Made by a program: the position numbers and the translations under genes
Shown: positions 34,695-43,030 of the stretch, one piece after another
Numbering within the stretch: the first letter of the stretch is position 1
Layout of the letters: every line of letters begins with the position of its first letter
Assembly: GCA_035299025.1 (NCBI GenBank)
Contig: DATGXK010000006.1
Location: 62,001-126,000 of the forward strand
Length of the DNA: 64,000 nucleotides
Source of the DNA: Leadbetterella sp035299025
GTDB lineage: Bacteria; Bacteroidota; Bacteroidia; Cytophagales; Spirosomataceae
Direction of reading: 5' to 3'
The notes under the pieces: model-generated
Databases searched by the model: none
The model's input: only the letters and a program-made list of their open reading frames with translations
What the model was told of the DNA's origin: nothing

Positions 34695-35648
34695 ATGAAA
34701 CTCGTAACATTCTTAAATAAAGATCAGGAAAGCCGTATTGGCTGGTTGAAAGGTCAAAGTGTGGTAGATATGCGTTTGGCGAGTGAAAAACTGCCGACCG
34801 ATATGCTTACATTTATAGACCATCACGAGAAATATTTCGAGATAATCAAGTCGCTTGGAGATGTAGAGCCGCATTATACTTTGGAAGAAGTCAGGCTTTT
34901 GGCCCCGCTGCCAAACCCTCGGAGCATCAGAGATTATATAGGTTTCGAGATGCACATGCTGAACGCCTCGCGTTCGTTTGGACATTCGGTTGGTGAGGCT
35001 TGGTACGAAATGCCGATTTTTTATTTTACCAATCACCACAATGTTTTTGGGCCAAACGACGAAATCAAAAGACCCGCCAACGAAACCAGGCTCGACATAG
35101 AATTGGAAATAGCCTGTATTATTGGTAAGAAAGGCTCTGACATTAAGAAAGAAGAGGCCAAGGATTTCATTTTTGGTTATACTGTTTTCAACGACTGGAC
35201 CGCCAGAGCCACCCAGAAAGTAGAAATGACCATACCTCTCGGACCACACAAAGGTAAAGACTTTGCAAATGCCTTTGGCCCGTGTATAGTCACCGCCGAC
35301 GAATTTGAACAATACGAGGTGCCTTTTTCTGAGAGTTATTTTGAAGCTCCTTTGAAAGTTCCGAGTGAGCAAGATACCAGATTCGATCTAAAAATGACTT
35401 CGAGAATCAACGGTGTAACTATATGTGAGGGAAACTATAAAACCGTACATCATTCATTTGGCCAAATGCTAGAAAGAGCCTCCGAAAATGGCGTGAACAT
35501 GATGCCAGGCGATATATTGGGCTCTGGAACAGTAGGTTGGGGGAGTTTGATTGAAAATAATTTTACGGTTCATAAACCACTTGAGCCAGGTGATGTAGTA
35601 GAACTTGAAATTGAGGGAATCGGAATTTTGCGAAATACGGTGATTTAG
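34695..35648 (+). CDS. fumarylacetoacetate hydrolase family protein
   Basis: 317 residues. The C-terminal FAH domain is evident from about residue 80: NPRSIRDYIGFEMH, IELEIACIIGKKG (metal-binding Glu residues), FGYTVFNDWTAR, KGKDFANAFGPCIVT and GDILGSGTVGWG. The family includes fumarylacetoacetase, acylpyruvate hydrolases, and hydratase/decarboxylases of meta-cleavage routes. It ends the monooxygenase-dioxygenase-hydrolase module and is expected to hydrolyse or hydrate the dienoate or acylpyruvate formed. The start directly follows palindrome L. Confidence 0.86.
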   Translation: MKLVTFLNKDQESRIGWLKGQSVVDMRLASEKLPTDMLTFIDHHEKYFEIIKSLGDVEPHYTLEEVRLLAPLPNPRSIRDYIGFEMHMLNASRSFGHSVGEAWYEMPIFYFTNHHNVFGPNDEIKRPANETRLDIELEIACIIGKKGSDIKKEEAKDFIFGYTVFNDWTARATQKVEMTIPLGPHKGKDFANAFGPCIVTADEFEQYEVPFSESYFEAPLKVPSEQDTRFDLKMTSRINGVTICEGNYKTVHHSFGQMLERASENGVNMMPGDILGSGTVGWGSLIENNFTVHKPLEPGDVVELEIEGIGILRNTVI

Positions 35649-35907
35649 TTTTTTGGTAAGAATCATTTTTGCTTAAAAAGGGATTGATACAAAATAGTCG
35701 TGTTCGACAGAAAATAAAGAGTTTGATAATTGGATTCATCACCAGCAGGAATTAGTTTATTCAAAATTTCTTAAAGGTTTTCAGCAAAATCTTGCCGAAG
35801 GGTTTTCTGATTGATTCTGCATAGTTATGGTGGGTTTTTGACCATTTGGAGATTTGTTTTTTGATTAATTTTACTAGGAAATATACAAACTATTCAATCT
35901 GTCTAAA

Positions 35908-37041
35908 ATGAAAAATCTTCTTACTCTTTCGCTTGTTTTCGGTTCGGTATATTCGGTTTATTCTCAAATGCCGCCAAGAACCCCCACGCCCAACGATACG
36001 CTTAAGTCTGTTCAGGTGATGGCCGACCAAAGGCTAAAATTCAGTATTTATGCTCCAAAGGCTGCCGAAGTGACTGTTCAAGGCGACTATGCTCCGAAAT
36101 TTGGAGCCGATAAGCTTTCTAAAAATGAGCATGGTGTCTGGACTTTCACGACCGATTATCAGGTGAAACCAGAGCTCTACACCTACGACTTTACGGTAGA
36201 TGGCCTCAAGGTTTTTGATCCAAAAAATGCCGCCTATAAAGAAAGCAACACGGGGTTTTCCAATGTTTTCGAAGTAAAAGGAGCTGAATATCAGACACTC
36301 AAAGATGTGCCTCATGGTAGGGTTGAGAAAGTTTTGTACAAATCAGCGGCTTTAAATGGCATTACTCGGCGACTGCACGTTTACTTGCCACCTAACTACG
36401 ACCAACTTATAAAAAAGGAGAAACTGCCAGTATTGTATTTGTTGCATGGCGGTGGCGACAACGACGCCTCATGGACCACTGTCGGGAGAGCCAATCTTAT
36501 TTTGGATAATCTCTATGCAGAAGGAAAACTTAAACCTATGATAGTCGTTATGCCCTCGGGCCATACACCTATTCAAGGGTTTTTTATGCGGCCTGGCGAT
36601 CAGCAAGACCCTTTTTGCCGTGATTTTGTGAGTGATATAGTGCCATTTATTGAAAAAAACTACCCTGTGTCTGCCAAGCGTGAGCATCGGGCCATAGCTG
36701 GTCTTTCTATGGGTGGTATTCAGACCATCAATTTGGCACTTTGGCATCCCGACTTATTTGCTCAGGTGTATCCGCTCAGTACGGGATATTTTCCGAATGC
36801 TATTGCCGAAATAAAAGAAAAACATTCGGCTGTCATGATAAATCCTCAAATAAACACCTTCAAGGAGTTTAGAATATACATGGGTGGGGAGAAAGACATT
36901 GCTTACCAGAACAATCTGAACATGATGAAAATGTTTGACGAGTTTGGAATAAAATATAAATACATCAATGGTGAAGGTGGGCATACTTTTCTGGCCTGGC
37001 GTAGAAATTTGTATGAAATCGCCCCACTTTTGTTTAGATAA
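35908..37041 (+). CDS. secreted CBM48-like/CE1 feruloyl-esterase-type protein
   Basis: 377 residues: signal peptide (MKNLLTLSLVFGSVYSVYSQ), an N-terminal immunoglobulin-like E-set/CBM48-type domain (FSIYAPKAAEVTVQGDY to YTYDFTVDG, residues about 45-110), then a CE1 esterase with YLPPNYDQ, YLLHGGGDND, the elbow AGLSMGGIQ near residue 270, GGEKDIAY (acid) and GGHTFLAW (His). CBM48-CE1 proteins of Bacteroidota are often feruloyl or acetylxylan esterases. It is 259 bases after the FAH gene and followed by a strong terminator. It would liberate hydroxycinnamates for the CoA ligase at 4830. Confidence 0.83.
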   Translation: MKNLLTLSLVFGSVYSVYSQMPPRTPTPNDTLKSVQVMADQRLKFSIYAPKAAEVTVQGDYAPKFGADKLSKNEHGVWTFTTDYQVKPELYTYDFTVDGLKVFDPKNAAYKESNTGFSNVFEVKGAEYQTLKDVPHGRVEKVLYKSAALNGITRRLHVYLPPNYDQLIKKEKLPVLYLLHGGGDNDASWTTVGRANLILDNLYAEGKLKPMIVVMPSGHTPIQGFFMRPGDQQDPFCRDFVSDIVPFIEKNYPVSAKREHRAIAGLSMGGIQTINLALWHPDLFAQVYPLSTGYFPNAIAEIKEKHSAVMINPQINTFKEFRIYMGGEKDIAYQNNLNMMKMFDEFGIKYKYINGEGGHTFLAWRRNLYEIAPLLFR

Positions 37042-37080
37042 ATGCCGTAATAGTCTTTATATTCATTTGATGAACTTCAA

Positions 37081-37121
37081 AAAAACAAGCGACCAAGCAA
37101 TGTTTGGCCGCTTGTTTTTGT
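37081..37121. terminator. bidirectional rho-independent terminator
   Basis: Stem of 14 bases with one mismatch (AAACAAGCGACCAA / TTGGCCGCTTGTTT), loop of 7, A-run on the left and T-run on the right. It lies between the convergent esterase and DHFR-like genes and marks the right border of the catabolic locus. Confidence 0.87.
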
Positions 37122-37130
37122 ATTAGACTT

Positions 37131-37703
37131 TCAGTCGTTTAGCGTCTTGTAATGTAGAGCTATTACGCCACAAGCAAAGGTTTTACTTTCTACCAGTTTG
37201 AGTTTTATAGTGTCACTTACATTTTTAAATAGTGGTATGCCCTGGCCTAGCAAAACTGGATTGACAAAGAGCCAGAATTCGTCCACCAAACCTTCTCCCA
37301 GCAAGGCGTGTGAGGCCCTCGGACTTCCGAAAATCAGAATATCGTCGCCGTTTTGTTGTTTTATTTTATTAATATTCTCAGCCAAGTTATCATTAATTAC
37401 CACTGTGTTTTCAAGCCCTTCAGAATCCATAGTTTTCGAAAGTACTATTTTCGCAACCCGTTTGTACCAAGCCGAATGCTCTATATCGTGTTTGGAGGCG
37501 TTAGGTTGGTCGGCGGCGGTTGGCCAGTAGCTTTGCATCATTTCATAGGTTACTCTCCCGTAGAGGGCGGTGTCGGCTTTGGCGGTCATGGTGGCCACAA
37601 AATCAAAAATCTCGTTGTCCACTTTTATCCAATTCATTTCGCCATTTGGGCCAGCTACAAAGCCATCTAATGAGGCGTGCATGAAGTATATCAGATTTCT
37701 CAT
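37131..37703 (-). CDS. dihydrofolate reductase/RibD C-terminal family protein
   Basis: 190 residues starting MRNLIYFMHASLDGFVAGPNGEMNW, the typical opening of the DHFR-like RibD_C proteins common in Bacteroidota, with YGRVTYEMMQSYWP, ILIFGSPRASHALL and DEFWLFVNPVLLGQG. These small proteins bind NADPH; their reaction is usually not known. It converges on the catabolic locus and shares no operon with it. No sign of trimethoprim-resistance DHFR (FolA) features. Confidence 0.82.
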   Translation of the reverse strand: MRNLIYFMHASLDGFVAGPNGEMNWIKVDNEIFDFVATMTAKADTALYGRVTYEMMQSYWPTAADQPNASKHDIEHSAWYKRVAKIVLSKTMDSEGLENTVVINDNLAENINKIKQQNGDDILIFGSPRASHALLGEGLVDEFWLFVNPVLLGQGIPLFKNVSDTIKLKLVESKTFACGVIALHYKTLND

Positions 37704-37843
37704 TTAAAATTCATTGGTTTGTTTACAAAAATTCTTAATTCTCAAAAAAGATTATGGATGAAAATCTCTTCCAATATCCACTTCAAATATATTATTTTAC
37801 ACTTAGATTTCTCCGTTTTGTCCATTGCGGATTCAAACATTTT

Positions 37844-38536
37844 TCAGCAAATCAGCAACAATCGGCTGGTGTTTTCTCTTGGAGCTCGGTGAACGCAAGG
37901 AAGCACCGGGCTTTCGGGATGGTCTGTGGCCAGTCTCCAGAGATTTCCTAGGCCCAAGTTAATGGGCTGAGCCTCGGCAGTGGCCTGGTAGTGCAAATCA
38001 AAGAAATTTTCGCTCAAAAAGGATTCAAAATCTTCCTCTTTCCCATCAAAAAGTTTCTTGAGTTCAACACGTATTTCTGGAATCAATATTTTCTGAATGG
38101 CCTCAGAATTGGGCAGAATGTCGCTGGCATCGCCATAGTAGGTACACAAAAAGGTGTCTGTAGGAACAGGAGAGCGATCTACATGAAATGAGTAAACATC
38201 TGTAGGAAAGACTGAATCTGGGTCATCGCGTTCATAATTCCGTATGAGATTGAGCACTGGATCGGCTCCATATTGTGTGAGAAGTCTTAAATCGTTTAGT
38301 AGTATGTCTCGTGCCATTTGCCCCTCTGGGCTTAGTACCAATGCGTTTAAGTCATCTTCGGTGATAACCCTTAAATTTTCCTCTAAATATAAGTTATCAA
38401 CAATCTCAGAAAAGTCTCCATTCAACTTCCGCGACCAACACAGGGCATTTACCTCGCCCATAAAAGGCGTGCAAACCAAATCTTCGAAATTATCAACATT
38501 TCTTATTTGGTTGAAATTCTGAATATTACTCGTCAT
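37844..38536 (-). CDS. DUF1826-like protein
   Basis: 230 residues, cytoplasmic. The pattern SFHVDRS, then FLCTYYGDASDILP and the late PCVHRAPRE agrees with the DUF1826 family, in which an HVDR and a VHRSP-type motif are conserved and may hold a metal. In Proteobacteria this family often sits beside COG0523 metal-chaperone GTPases, which is not the case here. Assignment is from memory of the motif order and is tentative; without it the gene is an isolated hypothetical. Confidence 0.55.
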   Translation of the reverse strand: MTSNIQNFNQIRNVDNFEDLVCTPFMGEVNALCWSRKLNGDFSEIVDNLYLEENLRVITEDDLNALVLSPEGQMARDILLNDLRLLTQYGADPVLNLIRNYERDDPDSVFPTDVYSFHVDRSPVPTDTFLCTYYGDASDILPNSEAIQKILIPEIRVELKKLFDGKEEDFESFLSENFFDLHYQATAEAQPINLGLGNLWRLATDHPESPVLPCVHRAPRENTSRLLLIC

Positions 38537-38758
38537 TATTTGAGGTTTGTTCCATAATATTATTTCATATCATTACCAAAAGTAAGGCTAATCTGCCACA
38601 TTGCACAAACCCGCTGTGTTCGAAATGGAAGATTCATCGGCAATGAATTTTTATTTAACAATTAGAGCTAAACTCTTTTGGTAGTGATAACCGAAATTCC
38701 TTGGAGGCAGGCTCAATATTTGATTTTTTTCATGCCGTTATTCAATTTAATTTAATTG

Positions 38759-38766
38759 TAGGTTTG
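38759..38766 (+). promoter_or_regulatory. candidate -7 promoter element
   Basis: TAGGTTTG, matching TAnnTTTG, lies 51 bases before the membrane-protein gene at 38818. No convincing -33 box. Confidence 0.28.
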
Positions 38767-38817
38767 CATTTAAATGTTTTATACTTTCGACATCGAAAAT
38801 TACTTTGAATACAGTCT

Positions 38818-39525
38818 ATGAGTACCAGGTTTACTATAATGTTCCTTGTAATGGTCTTATTGGCCAATTTTTTCTTTTTGGATAAAATAGAACCCGATGA
38901 GCTAAGCAACTTCAACGACAAATTTTTGAGTCTACTTTTATTTCAGTTTGATTACCTATTGTTGTTTGTTTATCTACTCTTCAAGTCATTTCGTTTTCCA
39001 AACCCTGCCTTGTTTTTTCTGAGCTTTGTCTATGGCGTTCTTTTTGCCATGGGTATGTCAAGCTTGCTTATTACCAACAGCGAGGTGTTTGATATTTTTT
39101 ACGCCTATTTACAACCCATATTACGGCTAGTCATAGTTGGTATTTTTTTGGGTATCGGTTTCAACAAACTGAGAGGCATTTCCACCTTTACCAAGATATT
39201 AATTTTTCTTGGCGTAGGTTTAGGAGGTTTTTTTTTATATGTGCTAAACAAGCACCCAAGGCCAAATATGTTGCCTTTTAATTTTTATTGGGTAGTTATC
39301 ATGGCCTTTTTTATGTTTGGAGTTCTGGTCAAAATCAAGAATTCAGGCGTATTGTTTTCGCTTGGTGTTCTTTTTATTTTTCTATCAGATTTGTACTACA
39401 TTTTACCACCACAAGTGAGGCTTTTTGAAATGACTTATATCTTTATTCGTCTGATAAACTCTACAGGAGAGCTCATTTTAGTCAAATATCTCTTAGAGCA
39501 TTATATGGAAACCAAGAATAAATGA
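38818..39525 (+). CDS. multi-pass membrane protein of unknown function
   Basis: 235 residues, almost wholly hydrophobic with about seven or eight helices (for example FTIMFLVMVLLANFFFL at the start and VVIMAFFMFGVLVKI near residue 165). Charged residues are sparse and no catalytic motif is recognised. The length and even helix spacing recall YhhN/lysoplasmalogenase-like proteins, but the family motif is not evident, so I leave it unnamed. It stands alone between a minus-strand DUF1826-like gene and a degenerate hairpin repeat. Confidence 0.65.
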   Translation: MSTRFTIMFLVMVLLANFFFLDKIEPDELSNFNDKFLSLLLFQFDYLLLFVYLLFKSFRFPNPALFFLSFVYGVLFAMGMSSLLITNSEVFDIFYAYLQPILRLVIVGIFLGIGFNKLRGISTFTKILIFLGVGLGGFFLYVLNKHPRPNMLPFNFYWVVIMAFFMFGVLVKIKNSGVLFSLGVLFIFLSDLYYILPPQVRLFEMTYIFIRLINSTGELILVKYLLEHYMETKNK

Positions 39526-39564
39526 TTTTTTTTGTGGCAGAAGAGTAATGGTACAGGACTCTTT

Positions 39565-39623
39565 AAGGTGCTTTTAAGAATGATGAGCGAAGTTTTAAGT
39601 CCATAAAGAAGACTATGGACTGA
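39565..39623. repeat. degenerate copy of the 60-75 bp hairpin repeat
   Basis: AGGTGCTTTTAAGAATGA, then GCGAAGTTTTAAGTCC and an inexact right arm match the better copies at 42778-42849 and 44124-44195. The hairpin is decayed to ATAGTC-type arms. Confidence 0.45.
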
Positions 39624-39650
39624 CTTAAGATAGACCTTGTTTTTTTCATC

Positions 39651-40379
39651 CTATGCCGATGGAGCAGCACTAAAAAAAGTAACTTTTCCCATGCCAGAAT
39701 TCCCGTTGCTGGCTTGGTAGGCATAAACCACTGCCTCAAAAAAACCATAATTTGGCGTTGTCCAGCTACCCGTAAACTGGCTTGTTTCTCCCGAAAACGT
39801 CATCTTAACGGTCTCCAAATACACATTGCCTTTGGGCGTATCTAATTGGTAAATCATTGCTCCGACCTCGAACAACTCCGGAATCCAGGCAGTATTTGGT
39901 GCGATCGGGCAGCCGCACATCATGGTTACATTGGCTTGAAAATCAACTTTGGCCGCGGCGACTGATCCGAAATTTTGGTGTGTAGGGGGCGATTGTACCT
40001 GCACCAGCAAGCCCGGCAATTCCAGAAGCAAACCATTGCCGCCAGTGAGGTCTTTGCCCGGGATGATCCACTGTGTGGCTGTGACGGTATTGGCCGACTG
40101 TAGCCCACCATTTGGGCCAGTAGCGGTTACCTTGATAAGGCAAGGCTCTGTAAGCGAAAGCGTGGTGTTAAAAGCCGATGCTTGGGTGTTTGGATAGAAC
40201 TCAGTGCGATTAATAGAAATGTCCATCAAGTTGACCACTCCCGAGCCGCCACTCGTACGGCCTTGGGCCAAGATTTCGCCTGTTTGGGCATTTTGGATGG
40301 TCACATAAGCTCCGCCAATGTCGGCTCCCAGAAATTTCCCTCCTTTGGCAATTACACGAATTGTTATGTTTGTTTTCAT
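39651..40379 (-). CDS. hypothetical beta-rich protein
   Basis: 242 residues without signal peptide or membrane segment. The N-terminal 75 residues (ITIRVIAKGGKFLG, GGAYVTIQNAQTGE, GRTSGGSGVVNL) look like an Ig-like or carboxypeptidase-regulatory beta sandwich. The middle holds the motif MMCGCPI. The C-terminal part (YLETVKMTFSGETSQFTGSW, GFFEAVVYAYQASNGN) looks like a second beta domain. I do not recognise the family. Divergent from the S74 surface-protein gene, from which it is separated by 587 non-coding bases. Confidence 0.6.
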   Translation of the reverse strand: MKTNITIRVIAKGGKFLGADIGGAYVTIQNAQTGEILAQGRTSGGSGVVNLMDISINRTEFYPNTQASAFNTTLSLTEPCLIKVTATGPNGGLQSANTVTATQWIIPGKDLTGGNGLLLELPGLLVQVQSPPTHQNFGSVAAAKVDFQANVTMMCGCPIAPNTAWIPELFEVGAMIYQLDTPKGNVYLETVKMTFSGETSQFTGSWTTPNYGFFEAVVYAYQASNGNSGMGKVTFFSAAPSA

Positions 40380-40966
40380 TTGGCATAATTTATTTTTTGT
40401 GTAAAATAATAATTTTTCTGTAAGGTTTTATGTTTTGGCAAGGTCTCAACAAGTAACTCTTTTTGATGATTTTAAGGAAGCGTTTGTCATTTGAGTGAAA
40501 TTCAGCGTCTAAAGTGAGACTGTGAAAGGTCTGAAAATTTATAACAATTATATTCTATAGCCAAATATCTCTACAATATTTTCTAGTTTAAGTCTCACCA
40601 TTATAAAAACCATATGTTTATCCGATTGACAGCAATTTTAAATTCCATGAAATTTGTATGATAATATCCTGCATAATCAAAGGCAAAAAAAGCATCCCTA
40701 GGTTGTGTACAAATCCAAAACAGTATGTGAATTAGGACTTGTGGAACGTGATATTTGAAGTTTTACATGCCAACGAATTGTTTTCAAAATCAGTGTATTG
40801 CCTTTATTCCGTAAAATAAAATTCTTTTGGAATATCGTGGGATAAATTTTAATTTGGTTCTGTAAATAATTAAATATAAGTACTTTGTGAGCTTTTTATA
40901 GTGATTTATATTTTCTTTTTATTGATATTTCTGACTTAATTCTAATCTAATTAATATATCATACCC
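40380..40966. other. 587-base divergent spacer
   Basis: AT-rich, no coding frame. At 40473-40531 a decayed copy of the hairpin repeat is seen (CATTTGAGTGAAATTCAGCG). Promoters for both flanking genes should be here; none is clear from sequence. Confidence 0.45.
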
Positions 40967-42634
40967 ATGAAAAAATTGTTTATTTTAATGGTCTTTACTG
41001 TTAATTCTGTCATTGGTCAGAATAGCGTTTCTGTACTTCACGACAGAATTTTTTTAAATGTCTCGGGTAATCAAAATGCCATTGAGGTTAGTAAAGATGG
41101 AATGTTTGGAGCAGCAGGTGTATTTCAACACACTTCTGGTACTGCTACTGGTGGAGCTTTGGTGGCCAAATCCAGTTCTTTTAATTTGGGTGCAGCTTTT
41201 TATGCCTTTCACGATGGATTAGGTCCTGCTGGGGTCTTTACTGTAGCCAATTCTTCAAGTTCTGGTGTACCTATTTCTGCTTCTACAAATGGCCTTGGAA
41301 AGACCGCAAGGTTCTCCAATTCCAACGCCTCCAATAACTCTAATACCTTAGAAGTAGAAACCGACGGAAGCGGAAATGCAGGTTATTTTAACTCTGCACT
41401 GGGCAATGCCCTCATAACTGGTAACGGCAGGGTAGGCATTGGAGTGTCAACACCTAGTGAATTACTAGACGTCAATGGAAGAGCTCGGATACGTCATAAT
41501 GTAAATACGGCTGGCGTTTGGATGAGCAATAGTGCAAATAGTTTAAGTATAGCAGATGGAGCATTTTATGGCTTGAAATCAGACACGGAGGCTGGTATTT
41601 ACATCGGCAACAACTGGAGATGGTGGATAAAAAACAATGGAGATCAAGTAGTTGGCAATAATTTGGGTGTGGGATTATCCCCAACCAATGCACAAGTGCA
41701 GCTCTTAAATTCTGTGCAGAATCGAAAGATTGTGTTGTATGACAATGGCCCCAACAACGACCATCAATATTATGGATTTGGTATCAATCCTTCTACTTTA
41801 AGATACCAAGTCAATGATCTTTCGGGTTATCATATTTTTTATGCTGGAGTAAATGCCACTAGTTCTAACGAACTCATGAGAATCCAAGGAAGTGGCAATG
41901 TGGGTATAGGTACTACAGATGCCAGCAAGGCCGGGTTGGTGGTGAATAAGGTGGTTGGAGCCACGCCCGCTATATTTGGAGACAATACCTCTGGTGTAGG
42001 CATTGATGCCAATTTTCCGGGTATTTCGTTTAACGGTTACTATAACGGTGGAAGAAAACTCTTGTCAGACGGATATGCAGGAGGTATGAGTATGGATCCT
42101 ACCAACGGTCGAATAAACCTCTATACATCTGTAATTGGTACAGCCGGCAATATAGTTTCAACCACCTCACGTATGTATATTACGAGCACAGGAAACATCG
42201 GAATAGCTACTGCAACGCCTACCGAGCGTTTGAATGTGGTGGGTAACGGGCTTTTTACAGGCACAGTTTGTGCTTCTAATGTCACCTGTCCATCAGATGT
42301 CCGTTTCAAGAAAAACTTTAGGCCGCTCGATAACGCCATGGCACAAGTAATGCAAGTGAAGGGCGTAAGGTATGATTGGCGGAAAGATGAATTTCCAGAA
42401 CATAATTTCTCTGATAAAAATCAAATGGGCTTCGTAGCACAAGATCTCGAGAAGCTATTCCCTGAGATGGTGGTTACAGACTCCAAAGGTTATAAATCCG
42501 TAGATTATGCACGTATTACGCCACTTTTGGTTGAAGCTCTGAAAGAGCAGCAAAAGATGATTGACGAAATGAAGACAAAGAACCAAAAGCTAGAAAGTAG
42601 GTTGGATAGAATAGAGGCGATGTGGAGTAAGTAG
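40967..42634 (+). CDS. secreted tail-fibre-like protein with S74 chaperone domain
   Basis: 555 residues with signal peptide MKKLFILMVFTVNSVIGQ. A long Gly/Ser/Asn-rich beta repeat region (phrases such as GNGRVGIGVSTPSELLDVNG and GSGNVGIGTTDAS) resembles trimeric fibre shafts. From about residue 440 comes an intramolecular chaperone domain of the endosialidase/S74 type: CPSDVRFKKNFRPL keeps the Ser and Lys needed for autocleavage, then QMGFVAQDLEKLFPEMV, followed by a C-terminal coiled coil (EALKEQQKMIDEMK). Likely a trimeric cell-surface adhesin; no phage genes surround it. Confidence 0.82.
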   Translation: MKKLFILMVFTVNSVIGQNSVSVLHDRIFLNVSGNQNAIEVSKDGMFGAAGVFQHTSGTATGGALVAKSSSFNLGAAFYAFHDGLGPAGVFTVANSSSSGVPISASTNGLGKTARFSNSNASNNSNTLEVETDGSGNAGYFNSALGNALITGNGRVGIGVSTPSELLDVNGRARIRHNVNTAGVWMSNSANSLSIADGAFYGLKSDTEAGIYIGNNWRWWIKNNGDQVVGNNLGVGLSPTNAQVQLLNSVQNRKIVLYDNGPNNDHQYYGFGINPSTLRYQVNDLSGYHIFYAGVNATSSNELMRIQGSGNVGIGTTDASKAGLVVNKVVGATPAIFGDNTSGVGIDANFPGISFNGYYNGGRKLLSDGYAGGMSMDPTNGRINLYTSVIGTAGNIVSTTSRMYITSTGNIGIATATPTERLNVVGNGLFTGTVCASNVTCPSDVRFKKNFRPLDNAMAQVMQVKGVRYDWRKDEFPEHNFSDKNQMGFVAQDLEKLFPEMVVTDSKGYKSVDYARITPLLVEALKEQQKMIDEMKTKNQKLESRLDRIEAMWSK

Positions 42635-42706
42635 TGTTTTAGAAGTACCATTTATTTCTCGTACATCCATTATTGTTCTGTCACTGCCTCCCAGCCCATC
42701 AAAAAA

Positions 42707-43005
42707 GGAGGCTAGAGGTGCTAATCTAATAATATAGCCTATTTTGGTTTTAGCAAAGTCTCCGTTAGTGACTCTGCGAGGTGCTATTGGTAGTAAGTTT
42801 CGCATTTGAGTGAAGTTCAGAGTCCCCTAAAGGGAGACTCTGAACGGACTAAAAAAAGGAGGCTAGAGGTGCTAATCTAATACTATAGCCTATTTTGTTG
42901 AAGCAGAGTCTTTTGTTTCGAGCAGAGTCTCCGCCAGGGACTCTGCGAGGTGCTTTTGGGAATGAGTTTGGCATTTGAGTGAAGTTCAGAGTCCCCTAAA
43001 GGGAA
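42707..43005. repeat. 150-bp tandem duplication containing hairpin repeats
   Basis: Units 42707-42857 and 42858-43005 both begin GGAGGCTAGAGGTGCTAATC and are about 85% alike by eye. Each carries the hairpin repeat (42778-42849 and 42947-43005). The first copy has a perfect 10-bp stem GTTCAGAGTC / GACTCTGAAC at 42815-42845; the second lost its right arm. Another short hairpin, GCAGAGTC / GACTCTGC, lies in unit 2. Together they fill the 396-base spacer between the S74 gene and DUF4238. Confidence 0.82.
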
Positions 43006-43030
43006 AATCATAAAGTGCGGAACTGTTATT

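Noticed and set aside
42707..43005. CRISPR or satellite array
   Set aside because: Only two units of 150 bases, both containing a REP-like hairpin; no cas genes.
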